A stretch of DNA of 64,000 nucleotides from positions 868,001 through 932,000 of the forward strand of contig NZ_CP108109.1 in NCBI RefSeq assembly GCF_036199905.1. Direction: 5' to 3'. Positions 1-8,563 of this stretch are shown here, piece by piece. The notes beneath the pieces are model-generated. The model ran no database searches. It saw only the letters and a program-made list of their open reading frames with translations, and had not been told where the DNA came from. The stretch comes from Streptomyces sp. NBC_00223. Lineage in GTDB: Bacteria; Actinomycetota; Actinomycetes; Streptomycetales; Streptomycetaceae. The translations under genes were made by a program, and so were the position numbers. The stretch's first letter is position 1. Each line of letters opens with the position of its first letter.

Positions 1-645
1 CCGTTCGGTCACCAGCGCGCCGGCCGACTCCGCCTGCGCCAGGGCCTGGGCACGTACCCGGGGATCGAGCCCGTAGCCGGGCGGGGTGCGCAGGTCGAGC
101 AGCACCCCGCGGAAGCGGCTCAGGCCGAGCGCGAGCGCCACCGCGGTGTTGTTGCCCTCGCCGACGTACAGGACGCGCAGCCCCTCCACCTCGCCGAAGT
201 GCAGGGCGAGCGTGGTGAGGTCGGCGAGCGCCTGCGTCGGGTGTTCGTCCGCGCTCATCGCGTTGACCACGGCCATCCGCCGCTGCCCGGACGCCCATGC
301 CCGCATCTCCGCGGGATCGTCGGCGGTCCGTGCGACGAGGACGTCGAGCATGCCGGCCATCACCCGGCCGGTGTCCTCGCTGGTCTCCCCGGTGTTGGTC
401 TGCAGATCCCCCGGACCGTACGCGACGACGCCGGCGCCGAGCCTGAGGGCGCCGGCGGAGAACGCGGTGCGGGTACGGGTCGACGTCCGCCGGAAGTACA
501 CGCCGACCACGGCCCCGGCCAGGGTGGGGTCGGCCGGCCGGCCTGCGGCCGCGCGCCGCGCGTGGTCGGCGGCCCGGGCCACCACACCGCGCAGCGCGTC
601 GTCCGGCAGGTCGGACAGCGAGATGAGATGCCGCGCCTGCCTCAC
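1..645 (-). CDS. Ornithine/aspartate carbamoyltransferase-family protein (C-terminus outside window)
   Basis: Transfers a carbamoyl group from carbamoyl phosphate to an amino group, by family. The 215 visible residues contain the carbamoyl-phosphate loop STRTR (residues 55-59) and the HPTQ motif (135-138), both diagnostic of the OTC/ATC fold. The rest of the substrate domain lies beyond the left edge. The GTG start overlaps the TGA of the upstream sbnB-like gene (GTGA), so the two are translationally coupled; a second GTG lies 3 bases upstream. Because it sits in a diaminopropionate operon rather than with arginine genes, I infer that the acceptor is 2,3-diaminopropionate or a peptide bearing it, as for the carbamoyltransferases of tuberactinomycin (viomycin) pathways. 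A plain ornithine transcarbamylase cannot be excluded without the C-terminus. Confidence 0.85.
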   Translation of the reverse strand, partial: MRQARHLISLSDLPDDALRGVVARAADHARRAAAGRPADPTLAGAVVGVYFRRTSTRTRTAFSAGALRLGAGVVAYGPGDLQTNTGETSEDTGRVMAGMLDVLVARTADDPAEMRAWASGQRRMAVVNAMSADEHPTQALADLTTLALHFGEVEGLRVLYVGEGNNTAVALALGLSRFRGVLLDLRTPPGYGLDPRVRAQALAQAESAGALVTER

Positions 646-1646
646 CACCGTGACTCCTCGGCGAAGAACTCCTCGAACGCGTGGGCCGTGCCGTCCGCGC
701 GGCCCGCCGCCAGCACCTCCACACCGACCGCGATGTCGAGCACCCCCAGTCCGAAGGGGGAGAAGATCAGCGGCTTGTCGCGGGTGACCGTGAACTCGCC
801 CAGCACCAGGCCGGCGATCGTGCCGTCGATGAACTCACGGGTGCCGAACTTCTCCACCGCCAGATGCGGGGAGGTGCCCGCGTGCAGACAGTGCTCGATG
901 TCGTCGAGGACGTTGTGCGCGTCCGCCACCAGCTCCGGTCCGATGTCCCGCAGCGAGATGTTCAGCACCGTCTGGCCGGCCGCGAAGAACCCCGGCTCCG
1001 TGATGTACGGCGCCGGCGCCGTGGTGGCCAGGACGACCACGTCGGCGTCCGTGACCGATGCGCGCAGCGTGGCCCCGGTACGGGCGGAGAACCCCAGCGA
1101 ACGCGCGTACCGCGCGGACTTCTCCGCGTATTCGGGGACGGTGTCGTGCACGACCACTTCACCGACCGTCCAGTCGAGGTCGTGCAGGAACTCCAGTACG
1201 TTGCGCGAGATGACGCCGGCCCCGACCACCGTCACCCGGTCGGCCCGGCGCGACCCGTGCAGGTGTTCGGCGCCGAGTGCCGCGGAGGCCGCCGTCCGGG
1301 CCGCGCTGATCTGCGAGGCCTCCAGACAGGCGAAGGGGTACCCGGTGTCGAAGTCGTTGAGGATCAGCACCGCCGAGGCACGCGGGAGGTTGCGCGCCAG
1401 ATTGCCCGGGAAGCTGCCGATCCACTTCAGCCCCGCGACCGGTGGTGTGCCGCGCAGCAGGGCGGGCAGGGCGATGATGCGTGCCTCCGGCTTGTCCGGG
1501 AAACGCAGGAAGTAGCTGTCCGGGTTGACGGTGTCACCCCGGTGGTGTGCGCGGTAGGCGTCGTCGATCCGGGCGTGGATCCGGGTCCGTGACCGCTCGA
1601 CGACCGCGCGCACTGCCTTTCCGCCCATGACGTGGAAGGGCAGCAT
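642..1646 (-). CDS. sbnB: SbnB-type N-((2S)-2-amino-2-carboxyethyl)-L-glutamate dehydrogenase
   Basis: Member of the ornithine cyclodeaminase/mu-crystallin family. SbnB oxidatively cleaves the SbnA product (ACEGA) with NAD to give L-2,3-diaminopropionate and 2-oxoglutarate. The 334-residue length is normal for SbnB. The Rossmann loop GAGVIS is at residues 142-147, and the substrate-domain segments around KWIGSFPGN (74-82) and LNDFDTGYP (about 96-104) fit the family. An almost ideal Shine-Dalgarno AAGGAGGTGA ends 3 bases before the ATG, which fixes the start. It lies 3 bases downstream of the sbnA-like stop and overlaps the carbamoyltransferase start by 4 bases, so sbnA, sbnB and the carbamoyltransferase form one operon. 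VioK of viomycin biosynthesis is a functional equivalent. Confidence 0.9.
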   Translation of the reverse strand: MLPFHVMGGKAVRAVVERSRTRIHARIDDAYRAHHRGDTVNPDSYFLRFPDKPEARIIALPALLRGTPPVAGLKWIGSFPGNLARNLPRASAVLILNDFDTGYPFACLEASQISAARTAASAALGAEHLHGSRRADRVTVVGAGVISRNVLEFLHDLDWTVGEVVVHDTVPEYAEKSARYARSLGFSARTGATLRASVTDADVVVLATTAPAPYITEPGFFAAGQTVLNISLRDIGPELVADAHNVLDDIEHCLHAGTSPHLAVEKFGTREFIDGTIAGLVLGEFTVTRDKPLIFSPFGLGVLDIAVGVEVLAAGRADGTAHAFEEFFAEESRW

Positions 1647-1649
1647 GTG

Positions 1650-2681
1650 TCACCTCCTTGTCGTGGTCAGGCCGGGTGTGCCGGCGGCCTCGGCGGTCAG
1701 CGTCTGCGGCCCGAAGGTCTGCGCGACCCAGGCGTCCTCGTAGACCGTCCTCGCGTAGCGGTCGCCGAGATCCGGTGAGATCGCCACGATCCGCGAGCCC
1801 GCGGGCAGGGCCGGTGCCCGCTGGATCACCGCGGCCATCACCGCACCGGTCGACCCGCCGGCGAACAGGCCGCGGGTGCGGGCCATCCACCGGCAGGTGC
1901 GTACCGCGTCAGCCTCCGCGACCTGCACCATCTCGTCGACCAGTTCGGGCAGAAACAGTTCGGGCCGTCGGCTGGCGCCGATCCCGGGGATGAACCGCGG
2001 ACCGGCCGACGTCCCGAAGCTGACCGAGCCGACCGAGTCGACCGCGACGATCCGGGTCGCGGGCGACATCCGGCGGAAGTGGCTGACGCAGCCCATGATC
2101 GTTCCCGCCGAACCGATGCCGACGAACAGGTAGTCGGCGGCCGGCACCTCCGCGGTGATCGCGGCCGCGGTGCACCGGTCGTGCACGTTGCGGTTCGCGG
2201 GATTGGCGTACTGGTTGAGCCACACCAGGTCCGGATCGGCGGCGACGCGCTCCTCGATGTACGAGATGCGGCTGCCGAGGAAGCCGCCGCTGGCGTCCCG
2301 CTGATCGACCCGTACCGTCTCGGCGCCCAGCGCCCGCATCACGTCCAGGCTGTGCGGCGAGATGTTGGGATCGGTGACGCACGTGAAGAGGTAGCCCTTC
2401 GCCGCCGCCACCATCGCCAGCGCGATGCCGAGGCTGCCGGACGAGGACTCGATCAGACGGCTTCCCTTGTGCAGCAGACCTCGTTGCTCGGCGTCCTCGA
2501 CCATGGCGACGGCCGTCTTGAGCTTGACCGAGCCCGCGGGGTTGAGCCCCTCCATCTTGAGATAGACATCGACGTTCTCGACGGTGTCCCCCAGGTGGAG
2601 GAAGACATTGTCCAGAACCATTTCGTAGGCGTGCTCGAATATCACCGTCGCAACCCCAGGTGAGTGCCAGTGCAACCCCAT
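1650..2681 (-). CDS. sbnA: SbnA-type 2,3-diaminopropionate biosynthesis enzyme (PLP, cysteine-synthase fold)
   Basis: PLP-dependent beta-replacement enzyme of the cysteine synthase family. SbnA joins O-phospho-L-serine and L-glutamate to form ACEGA, the precursor of 2,3-diaminopropionate. The PLP lysine is K53 in NPAGSVK. The phosphate-binding serine/glycine loop ESSSGSLG is near residues 78-85, and a GSAGT loop follows about 100 residues later. Start chosen at ATG 2681 because GGAGG lies 5 bases upstream; longer in-frame extensions have no family similarity. Length is 343 residues, as expected. It is the first gene of the minus-strand operon and diverges from the condensation-domain gene across about 255 bp that must hold both promoters. 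Pairing with the SbnB-type gene is what distinguishes it from ordinary cysteine synthase. Confidence 0.9.
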   Translation of the reverse strand: MGLHWHSPGVATVIFEHAYEMVLDNVFLHLGDTVENVDVYLKMEGLNPAGSVKLKTAVAMVEDAEQRGLLHKGSRLIESSSGSLGIALAMVAAAKGYLFTCVTDPNISPHSLDVMRALGAETVRVDQRDASGGFLGSRISYIEERVAADPDLVWLNQYANPANRNVHDRCTAAAITAEVPAADYLFVGIGSAGTIMGCVSHFRRMSPATRIVAVDSVGSVSFGTSAGPRFIPGIGASRRPELFLPELVDEMVQVAEADAVRTCRWMARTRGLFAGGSTGAVMAAVIQRAPALPAGSRIVAISPDLGDRYARTVYEDAWVAQTFGPQTLTAEAAGTPGLTTTRR

Positions 2682-2936
2682 CCGTGCCTCCACGGGCTGA
2701 GGCGCCTCGGCGGCCGACGAGTACAGAGCGTAAGCAGCACCGGACCGCCGCAACAGGCAAATCGGCGGCAGTTTGCGGCCCCGCGCCGGACTCGGCAACT
2801 GCCCCGGGACCGGCCTTGAAGCGGCAGAAAGCAGGCAGCCGAGTTGCCGCCGCGCTGCCTGGCCCGCCCGGCACCGCCGTGCCCTACTGGGGCGGAGAAA
2901 TCCGCCGAGGCGCGCAAGTTCCAGGATCGGGAGCGC

Positions 2937-4400
2937 ATGTCCCTGATGGCCAGCAGCACGGTGCCGACCGGAGTCGGCTGCGCCCTGAGCATCGGGCAGG
3001 AGGCGCTGTGGTTCCTGCACGCCCTGGCACCCGACAGCAGCGCCTACAACACCGCCGCGGCCATGACGCTGGACTTCGACGTGGACGTCGCGGCGCTCAG
3101 GTCGGCCGTCCTCGCCACCGTCGCCGGCAACAGCATGCTCAACTGCCTGTTCCGGTCGACGCGCACGGGTCCTCTCCGGCTCCCGGACGCCGCCGCCCCC
3201 TACCCGTCGGTGTTCGAGGTGCGCCGCGTCGACGGCCCCACCGCCGGGGACCCGCTGTACGCGGCGGCGGTGGAGGCGTCCCGGCGCCCGTTCCGGCTGG
3301 ACCGCGAGGCGCCCGTGCGGGTCTCACTGCTGCGTCCGGACACCGGCGGTGACGTGCTCGTGGTCACCGCCCACCACATCGCGCTGGACAACGTCTCGCA
3401 CCTCAGGCTGTTCTCCGACCTCCTGACGGCCTACGGGCGCGTCGTCGGTGGCACCGCGCGGACCCGACCGGAGCGGGACGGCGACCCGGCGGACGGTGAC
3501 ACGGCGGACGGTGACACGGACTCCGGCGGCCCCGGGGGCACGGCCGCCGACGGGCCGGACCCGGGCGCCGACTATCCCGCCTTCGTGCGGCGGGAGCAGG
3601 ACTTCCTGGCCTCACCGCGCGGCGAGTCGGCGCGCCGGCACTGGCAGCGTGTCCTCCAGGCCGTCCCCCGCGACCCGTTGCTCGTCGGCGACCTGCCGAG
3701 GCCGGGCGTCTACGAGTTCACCGGCGACCAGACCGAACTCCTGGTCCCGGCCGGTCTCACCGCCCGCACCGCGGAGCTGGCGGCCGAGGCGAACACGACC
3801 CCGTTCGCCGTCCTGTTCGCCGTGTTCCAGCTGCTCCTGTACAGCCTGACCGGGGAGCGGCTGCGGCTGGTGGGCTATCCCGCGGCGGTACGTCCCGGTG
3901 CCCGGTTCCGGTCGGCGACCGGCTACTACGTCAACACGCTGCCGTTCCCTGCGCACGTCGAACCCGACGATTCGTTCGCCGGCCTGCTGCGGCGGACCGC
4001 CGCCGAACTGTGGTCCGGGCTCGTCCACCGCGCGTACCCGTTCGCGCTGATGTCGCGGCTGGCCGACCGGCCCCGTACGGCGGACCGGGCGGGCCTGGTC
4101 GGGGTGCTCTTCGTGGTGACCGAGGAGGACCCGTCGCAGGTGGCCGACCTGAGTGTCCTGCCGCCGGACCACCGCTTCCACGTGTATCCGCTGCCGCAGC
4201 AGCAGGGGCAGTTCGACCTGACGCTCCAGCTGTCCCGGCGCGGAGCGGAGACCGCCGTCGTCCTGAAGTACAACACCTCGCTGTTCACCGCCGGCGCGGC
4301 CCGCGCCGTCGCAGAACGCTATCTCGGCCTGCTCACCGCGGCGGCCGAGGGCACTCTGCCGGGCAGGCTGGGCGACCTCGCGCCGGCCGCGGCCCGGTGA
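2937..4400 (+). CDS. Stand-alone NRPS condensation-domain protein
   Basis: A single condensation (C) domain of 487 residues without attached adenylation or carrier domains. The family forms amide or ester bonds between carrier-bound acyl groups and an amine. The active-site motif appears as HHIALDN (residues 146-152): the second, catalytic histidine and the aspartate of HHxxxDG are kept, while the final glycine is asparagine. The C-terminal half (from about residue 250) is the acceptor subdomain with the expected GYYVNTLP segment. A disordered Asp/Gly-rich insert occupies about residues 178-205. Start at ATG 2937 after GGGAG; an ATG nine bases later is possible. It is followed 77 bp downstream by the aaRS-like ligase, which suggests that the pair loads and condenses an amino acid without a classical NRPS. 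Confidence 0.85.
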   Translation: MSLMASSTVPTGVGCALSIGQEALWFLHALAPDSSAYNTAAAMTLDFDVDVAALRSAVLATVAGNSMLNCLFRSTRTGPLRLPDAAAPYPSVFEVRRVDGPTAGDPLYAAAVEASRRPFRLDREAPVRVSLLRPDTGGDVLVVTAHHIALDNVSHLRLFSDLLTAYGRVVGGTARTRPERDGDPADGDTADGDTDSGGPGGTAADGPDPGADYPAFVRREQDFLASPRGESARRHWQRVLQAVPRDPLLVGDLPRPGVYEFTGDQTELLVPAGLTARTAELAAEANTTPFAVLFAVFQLLLYSLTGERLRLVGYPAAVRPGARFRSATGYYVNTLPFPAHVEPDDSFAGLLRRTAAELWSGLVHRAYPFALMSRLADRPRTADRAGLVGVLFVVTEEDPSQVADLSVLPPDHRFHVYPLPQQQGQFDLTLQLSRRGAETAVVLKYNTSLFTAGAARAVAERYLGLLTAAAEGTLPGRLGDLAPAAAR

Positions 4401-4477
4401 GGCGCCGCGGACTCCCCCACCCACCCGACGGCCGGGCGCGCCGCGCCGCGACGGCCTGTTGAAGGAGCTGATGAGTT

Positions 4478-5395
4478 GTGACCGTGCACACCACGGCGAA
4501 CGCGCCGACCGGCGACGCGGGTCCCGGAACCGGCGGCGGGCCCGGCACCGACCGGTCCCTCGACCGGCTCGTCTCCACCGGCTGGCTGCTGCCCACCGGC
4601 GTCGCCGGGGTGCTCGGCTTCACCGCGCGGTTCGAGTCGGCGCTGGCCACCGTGCACCGGGCCCTCACCCGTGCGCATCCGGACGGCACACCAGGGCCGT
4701 CCTGGCACGCCCCCGTGGTCCCGCGCGGCCAGATCGAGCGCGCCGAGTACAGCGAATCCTTCCCCCATCTCCTCGGCTCCGTCCACGCCCTGGACCAGGG
4801 CACCGCCGAGGACGCCGGGCTCGGCGAGGACGCGCGGGTGCCCACCGACACCGTGCTCGCCCCGGCCGCGTGCTACAGCGTCTATCCCGCCCTCGCCGAC
4901 AACACGCTGAGCGGGGCCCGGTACTTCGATGTCGCCGGATCCTGCTACCGGCACGAGGCGACCAGCGAGGTCGGCCGGTTCCGCTCGTTCCGTATGCGCG
5001 AGTTCGTCGCCGTGGGCGCCGAGGACACCGCGCTCGCCTGGCAGGAGGACTGGCTCGACCGCTGCCGCGCCCTGTTCGCCGGCCTCGGGGTCGCGGTCGA
5101 GGTGCAGACGGCGAGCGACCCGTTCTTCGGACCCGGCGCCCGCTTCATGCGCTCCAGCCAGTTGCAGCAGAACCTGAAGTACGAGTTCGTGGCCCCGGTG
5201 TACCCCGGGGACCCGGGCACGGCGATCGCCTCGGTCAATCTGCACAGGGACCACCTGGGACAGCGCTTCCGCATCGGCTCGCCGGAGGGCGGGTGGGCGC
5301 ACAGCAGTTGCGCGGCCTTCGGCCTGGAACGCGTCGTCCTCGCGCTGGTGCGGGCGCACGGCGACACCCCGGCCGACTGGCCCGCGCTCGGCTGA
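4478..5395 (+). CDS. Class-II aaRS-like amino acid:[carrier protein] ligase
   Basis: Resembles the truncated atypical seryl-tRNA synthetase homologues that activate a small amino acid with ATP and transfer it to the phosphopantetheine arm of a carrier protein instead of tRNA. It has 305 residues and no N-terminal tRNA-binding arm. Motif 2 is seen as CYRHEATSEVGRFRSFR (156-172) and motif 3 as FGLERVVLAL (281-290, with R285). Cys132, Glu160 and Cys278 match the Cys-Glu-Cys zinc site of this group. GTG start, with AAGGAG about 10 bases upstream. Next to a free condensation domain and diaminopropionate genes it probably supplies an aminoacyl building block. No carrier protein is encoded in the window, so its partner must lie to the left or elsewhere. 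Substrate specificity cannot be read from sequence. Confidence 0.82.
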   Translation: MTVHTTANAPTGDAGPGTGGGPGTDRSLDRLVSTGWLLPTGVAGVLGFTARFESALATVHRALTRAHPDGTPGPSWHAPVVPRGQIERAEYSESFPHLLGSVHALDQGTAEDAGLGEDARVPTDTVLAPAACYSVYPALADNTLSGARYFDVAGSCYRHEATSEVGRFRSFRMREFVAVGAEDTALAWQEDWLDRCRALFAGLGVAVEVQTASDPFFGPGARFMRSSQLQQNLKYEFVAPVYPGDPGTAIASVNLHRDHLGQRFRIGSPEGGWAHSSCAAFGLERVVLALVRAHGDTPADWPALG

Positions 5396-5438
5396 CGTCC
5401 GCGCGAGGGCGGCCGGGTGCCGCCCCGCGCGGGACCGC

Positions 5439-6737
5439 TCAGTGGGCGCCCGCGGCCTCCCGCAGGACGTCGGCCACATACGGCGCCAGCCGGTACCGGT
5501 ACCGGTGGTGGGGATCGGAGACCACCAGCGAGGTCTCCAGCAGGTCGGGGAACGGCAGCAGCGGGTTCACCGCCGAGGGGAACCCGGCCTCGCCGTGCGC
5601 CGCCACGTCGTCGAGAGTGAACCAGCGCCGTGCCACGGCCGCGGCGATCCACGTCAGCACCGAACGGTGGTCCTCGGTCAGGAGGTCCAGGGTCCACCGG
5701 ATGCCTTCTGCCACCGACCTCTGATGGCGCAGCAGCGCGTGGTCGTTGGACCGCAGGAGGTCCACGCTCGGGCCGTCGGCGAGGAGCACGCGCACCGGGA
5801 TGGTGCGCAGCCGCTCCGCCGCGAACTCCAGATAGCGCGGCAGGCCGCCGAGCCGGCGGCATAACTCGGTGACCGAGGCGAGGTCGTGGTCCGTCTCGGC
5901 GTGCGCCCCGACGTGCCGCAGCAGCAGTTCCACCGCCGGCGCCGGCGTGTCCGGGCCGTCGTCGTCCACCGACAGCGGCTTGATCTCGTGGTTGATGCCG
6001 AGCCGTTCGGTGAGCCGTCTGCGCGCGGTGATCACGATGTGCATTCCGGGGTGGGCGGCAAGGAGGTAACGGGAGGCCCTGACGGTGGTCTCCGGCACGT
6101 GTTCGGCGTTGTCGAGGACCACCAGGACGCGGAGGTCCCGGCCGTATCCGCCATCGGGCCCGGCACCGTGGGCACTGTGCGCGCCCTTCGTGCCGCCCCT
6201 GTCCAGGTGCCGCAGCACCCGCCGCAGGACGACGGCGGTCTGGTCGCCGTGCGGTACCCGTTCCGGCGGCAGGTCGCCGAGTTCGACGACCACGACCCCG
6301 TCGGGGAAGTGCCTGGACACGCGGGCGGTGGTGTCGAGCGCGAGCCTGGTCTTGCCCACCCCGCCGGGGCCCAGAAAGGTCGTGAGCCGGTCGATCCGCA
6401 CCGCGTGCGCGAGTCGCTCGCGCTCCGCGCGGTCGCCCACGACGGTGCCGCCCGGAGGGCGGGGACCGTGCCAGGGCACACCCGCGTCGGGCGTGTCGCC
6501 CTCCGGCGGTTCCTGGGCGCTGTCGAGGTCCAGGGCCTGCGCCAGCAGGTCCATCGACGAGCGGCGGGGGTTGAGGACCCGGCCGAGTTCGAGGTTGCGG
6601 ATGGTGCGGACGCTCAGCCCGGAGTGCTCGGCGAGCTGCTCCTGTGTCCAGCCGCGCAGGTACCGTAGCTCGGCCAGCCGGCGGGCCGTCAGCGAGTGCG
6701 GGATCTCGGTCCGTACGGAGGACCGGTCCGCGCTCAC
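5439..6737 (-). CDS. XRE-type HTH / NB-ARC ATPase transcriptional regulator
   Basis: Predicted cytoplasmic pathway-specific regulator of 432 residues. It has an N-terminal XRE-type helix-turn-helix (about residues 28-55, GWTQEQLAEHSG then LSVRTIRNLE) followed by an NB-ARC-like P-loop ATPase domain with Walker A GPGGVGKT (123-130). No C-terminal TPR or WD array follows, so it is shorter than typical SARP or STAND regulators. The GTG start overlaps the stop of the upstream ABC exporter gene (GTGA), which places it last in the minus-strand exporter operon; an in-frame extension upstream is merely the antisense of that gene. It converges with the aaRS-like gene, 43 bp apart. I infer control of this cluster; the effector is unknown. 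Confidence 0.8.
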   Translation of the reverse strand: MSADRSSVRTEIPHSLTARRLAELRYLRGWTQEQLAEHSGLSVRTIRNLELGRVLNPRRSSMDLLAQALDLDSAQEPPEGDTPDAGVPWHGPRPPGGTVVGDRAERERLAHAVRIDRLTTFLGPGGVGKTRLALDTTARVSRHFPDGVVVVELGDLPPERVPHGDQTAVVLRRVLRHLDRGGTKGAHSAHGAGPDGGYGRDLRVLVVLDNAEHVPETTVRASRYLLAAHPGMHIVITARRRLTERLGINHEIKPLSVDDDGPDTPAPAVELLLRHVGAHAETDHDLASVTELCRRLGGLPRYLEFAAERLRTIPVRVLLADGPSVDLLRSNDHALLRHQRSVAEGIRWTLDLLTEDHRSVLTWIAAAVARRWFTLDDVAAHGEAGFPSAVNPLLPFPDLLETSLVVSDPHHRYRYRLAPYVADVLREAAGAH

Positions 6738-8563
6738 CGGTAGCCCCTGGACTGGAGTCCATACAGCTCGGCGTAGGTTCCCCCCAGTGCCACGAGCTCG
6801 CGGTGGGTGCCGGTCTCGGTGACCTGTCCGCCGTCGAGGACGACGATCAGGTCGGCCATGCTGACGGTGGAGAACCGGTGGGACACCAGAACGGTGATGC
6901 CGCCCGAGTCGCGTGCCTCGCGGGCGGCGGCCGCGAACCCTTCGAACAGGGCGTGCTCGGTGTGCGCGTCGAGTGCCGCGGTGGGTTCGTCGAACACGCG
7001 GAGCAGGGGCGTGTCGCGCATGAGACCGCGGGCGAGCGCGAGCTTCTGCCACTGTCCTCCGGACAGCTCCACGCCGTTCGGCCACCGCGTGCCGAGCCGG
7101 GTGTCCTGTCCGTCGGGAAGGGCGGCGACCGCGCCGGCCGCGCCGCCGCGCTCGAGTGCCGCGCCCACGGCGGCGCGGTCGTCGATCATGGGCAGATCGC
7201 CCACGCCGACGTTCTCCCGCACGGTGAACTCCAGCCGGGCGTAGTCCTGGAACGCGCCCGCGCACCGGCCGCGCCAGGCCGCCGGGGGAAACGCGGCCAG
7301 GTCGACCCCGTCGACCAGGATCGCCCCAGAGTCGGGCCGGTAGAACCCGCACAACATCTTGACCAGCGTCGACTTCCCGGCGCCGTTGTCACCGACGAGG
7401 GCGACCACGGAGCCGGGGGGCAGGCGCAGGCTCACACCGCGCAGCACCTCGCGGGTCCGGCCGCCGCCGGTGTAGCGGAAGTGCACGTCACGCAGTTCGA
7501 TGCCGTCGCGCAGCCGCGCGGGCACCTCGGCCGGCGCTCCCCCGCCGCCGGGCCGGGCGGCGTTCGCCCGTGCGGTCGCGGTCGCCCGCCGCTCGTCGGC
7601 GGCGTACCGGCGCAGCCAGGTGAACCGGCGTCCGACGGTGATGACTTGGAGGAAGTACGTGCCGTAGCCGACGGCGGTGCCCACGGTGGCGCTCATCTGT
7701 CCGGCGAGGCCGACGACGAGTACGACGTCCCCCGCGGTCGCCTCCTTGCGGACGACCATCAGCAGCACGAGCGTGATCGCGCCGATGTAGCCGAGCGCGT
7801 TGATGCCGCCGTCGAGCGCGGCGAGTCCCGAGGCCCGCCAGTCGGCCCGGTTGCGCCGCTCGGCGACCTCCGAGGCGACCGCGTGGTGCCGTTTCCCGAG
7901 CACGTCGGTGAGGCCGAAGACGCGCAGCTCCGCCCCGTAGGCGGGTGAGGTTCCCAGCTCGAACAGGTGTCTTCTCAGGCGCTCGGACTCACTCGTCGCC
8001 TCGTCCGCCCGTCTGCGCAGGTCGCGGCGGACCTTGCCGAGCCAGAGCGAGGGCAGCGCGAGCAGGGGGAGGAACAGCAGCCAGGGATCGATGCCGACGA
8101 GCAGGACGGCGGTCATGGCGAGGGTGACGCCCACCCGGAGCAGGCCCGCGGTCGCGTTCACCATGCCGGACAGCTGGCCCTGCTCCTCGCGGATGCGCTG
8201 GACCTGGTCGAGGTAGTCGGGGTTCTCGTGGTGGGCGAGGCCGGGGGTTCCGCCGACGAGACCCATGAGTTCGCGGGTGGCGACGGCTCCGGCGCGCTCC
8301 TGCACGGTGAACAGGCAGTGCACGTAGTAGAAGACGGAGGCGAGCGCGCCGGCGCAGGTGGCGCCGAGCAGCAGCGCGGCGATCAGGGCGCCGTGCAGGT
8401 CACCGGAGCGTGACGCGTCGACGATGATCTTGGCACCGAGCGCGCCGATCGGGAACGACACCGCGGTCACGATGCCGGTGAGGAGTTGGCAGGTCGCGTG
8501 CCAGGGTGCGGCGCGGAAGCCGATCCCCATGAGCGCGCCGTAGGACCGCAGGGAGTCACGCAC
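6734..8563 (-). CDS. ABC exporter (TMD-NBD half transporter) 1
   Basis: Half-size ABC exporter of 609 residues with an N-terminal six-helix membrane domain and a C-terminal ATPase domain. Walker A is GDNGAGKST, the signature LSGGQWQ, Walker B LLRVFDEPTAALD and the H-loop VLVSHRFST, all intact. It overlaps the preceding exporter gene by 8 bases and the following regulator by 4, so the three are co-transcribed. Close similarity to its neighbour in motif spelling (GDNGAGKS, LSGGQWQ) suggests a heterodimer with two competent ATP sites. Location in the diaminopropionate cluster suggests product export or self-resistance. The substrate cannot be deduced. Confidence 0.88.
   Translation of the reverse strand: MRDSLRSYGALMGIGFRAAPWHATCQLLTGIVTAVSFPIGALGAKIIVDASRSGDLHGALIAALLLGATCAGALASVFYYVHCLFTVQERAGAVATRELMGLVGGTPGLAHHENPDYLDQVQRIREEQGQLSGMVNATAGLLRVGVTLAMTAVLLVGIDPWLLFLPLLALPSLWLGKVRRDLRRRADEATSESERLRRHLFELGTSPAYGAELRVFGLTDVLGKRHHAVASEVAERRNRADWRASGLAALDGGINALGYIGAITLVLLMVVRKEATAGDVVLVVGLAGQMSATVGTAVGYGTYFLQVITVGRRFTWLRRYAADERRATATARANAARPGGGGAPAEVPARLRDGIELRDVHFRYTGGGRTREVLRGVSLRLPPGSVVALVGDNGAGKSTLVKMLCGFYRPDSGAILVDGVDLAAFPPAAWRGRCAGAFQDYARLEFTVRENVGVGDLPMIDDRAAVGAALERGGAAGAVAALPDGQDTRLGTRWPNGVELSGGQWQKLALARGLMRDTPLLRVFDEPTAALDAHTEHALFEGFAAAAREARDSGGITVLVSHRFSTVSMADLIVVLDGGQVTETGTHRELVALGGTYAELYGLQSRGYR

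Noticed and set aside
5439..7352. A 637-codon open frame that would extend the NB-ARC regulator upstream
   Set aside because: The first 200 codons are antisense/out-of-frame to the ABC exporter and have no family similarity; the GTG at 6737 with a GTGA overlap gives a clean start at the HTH.
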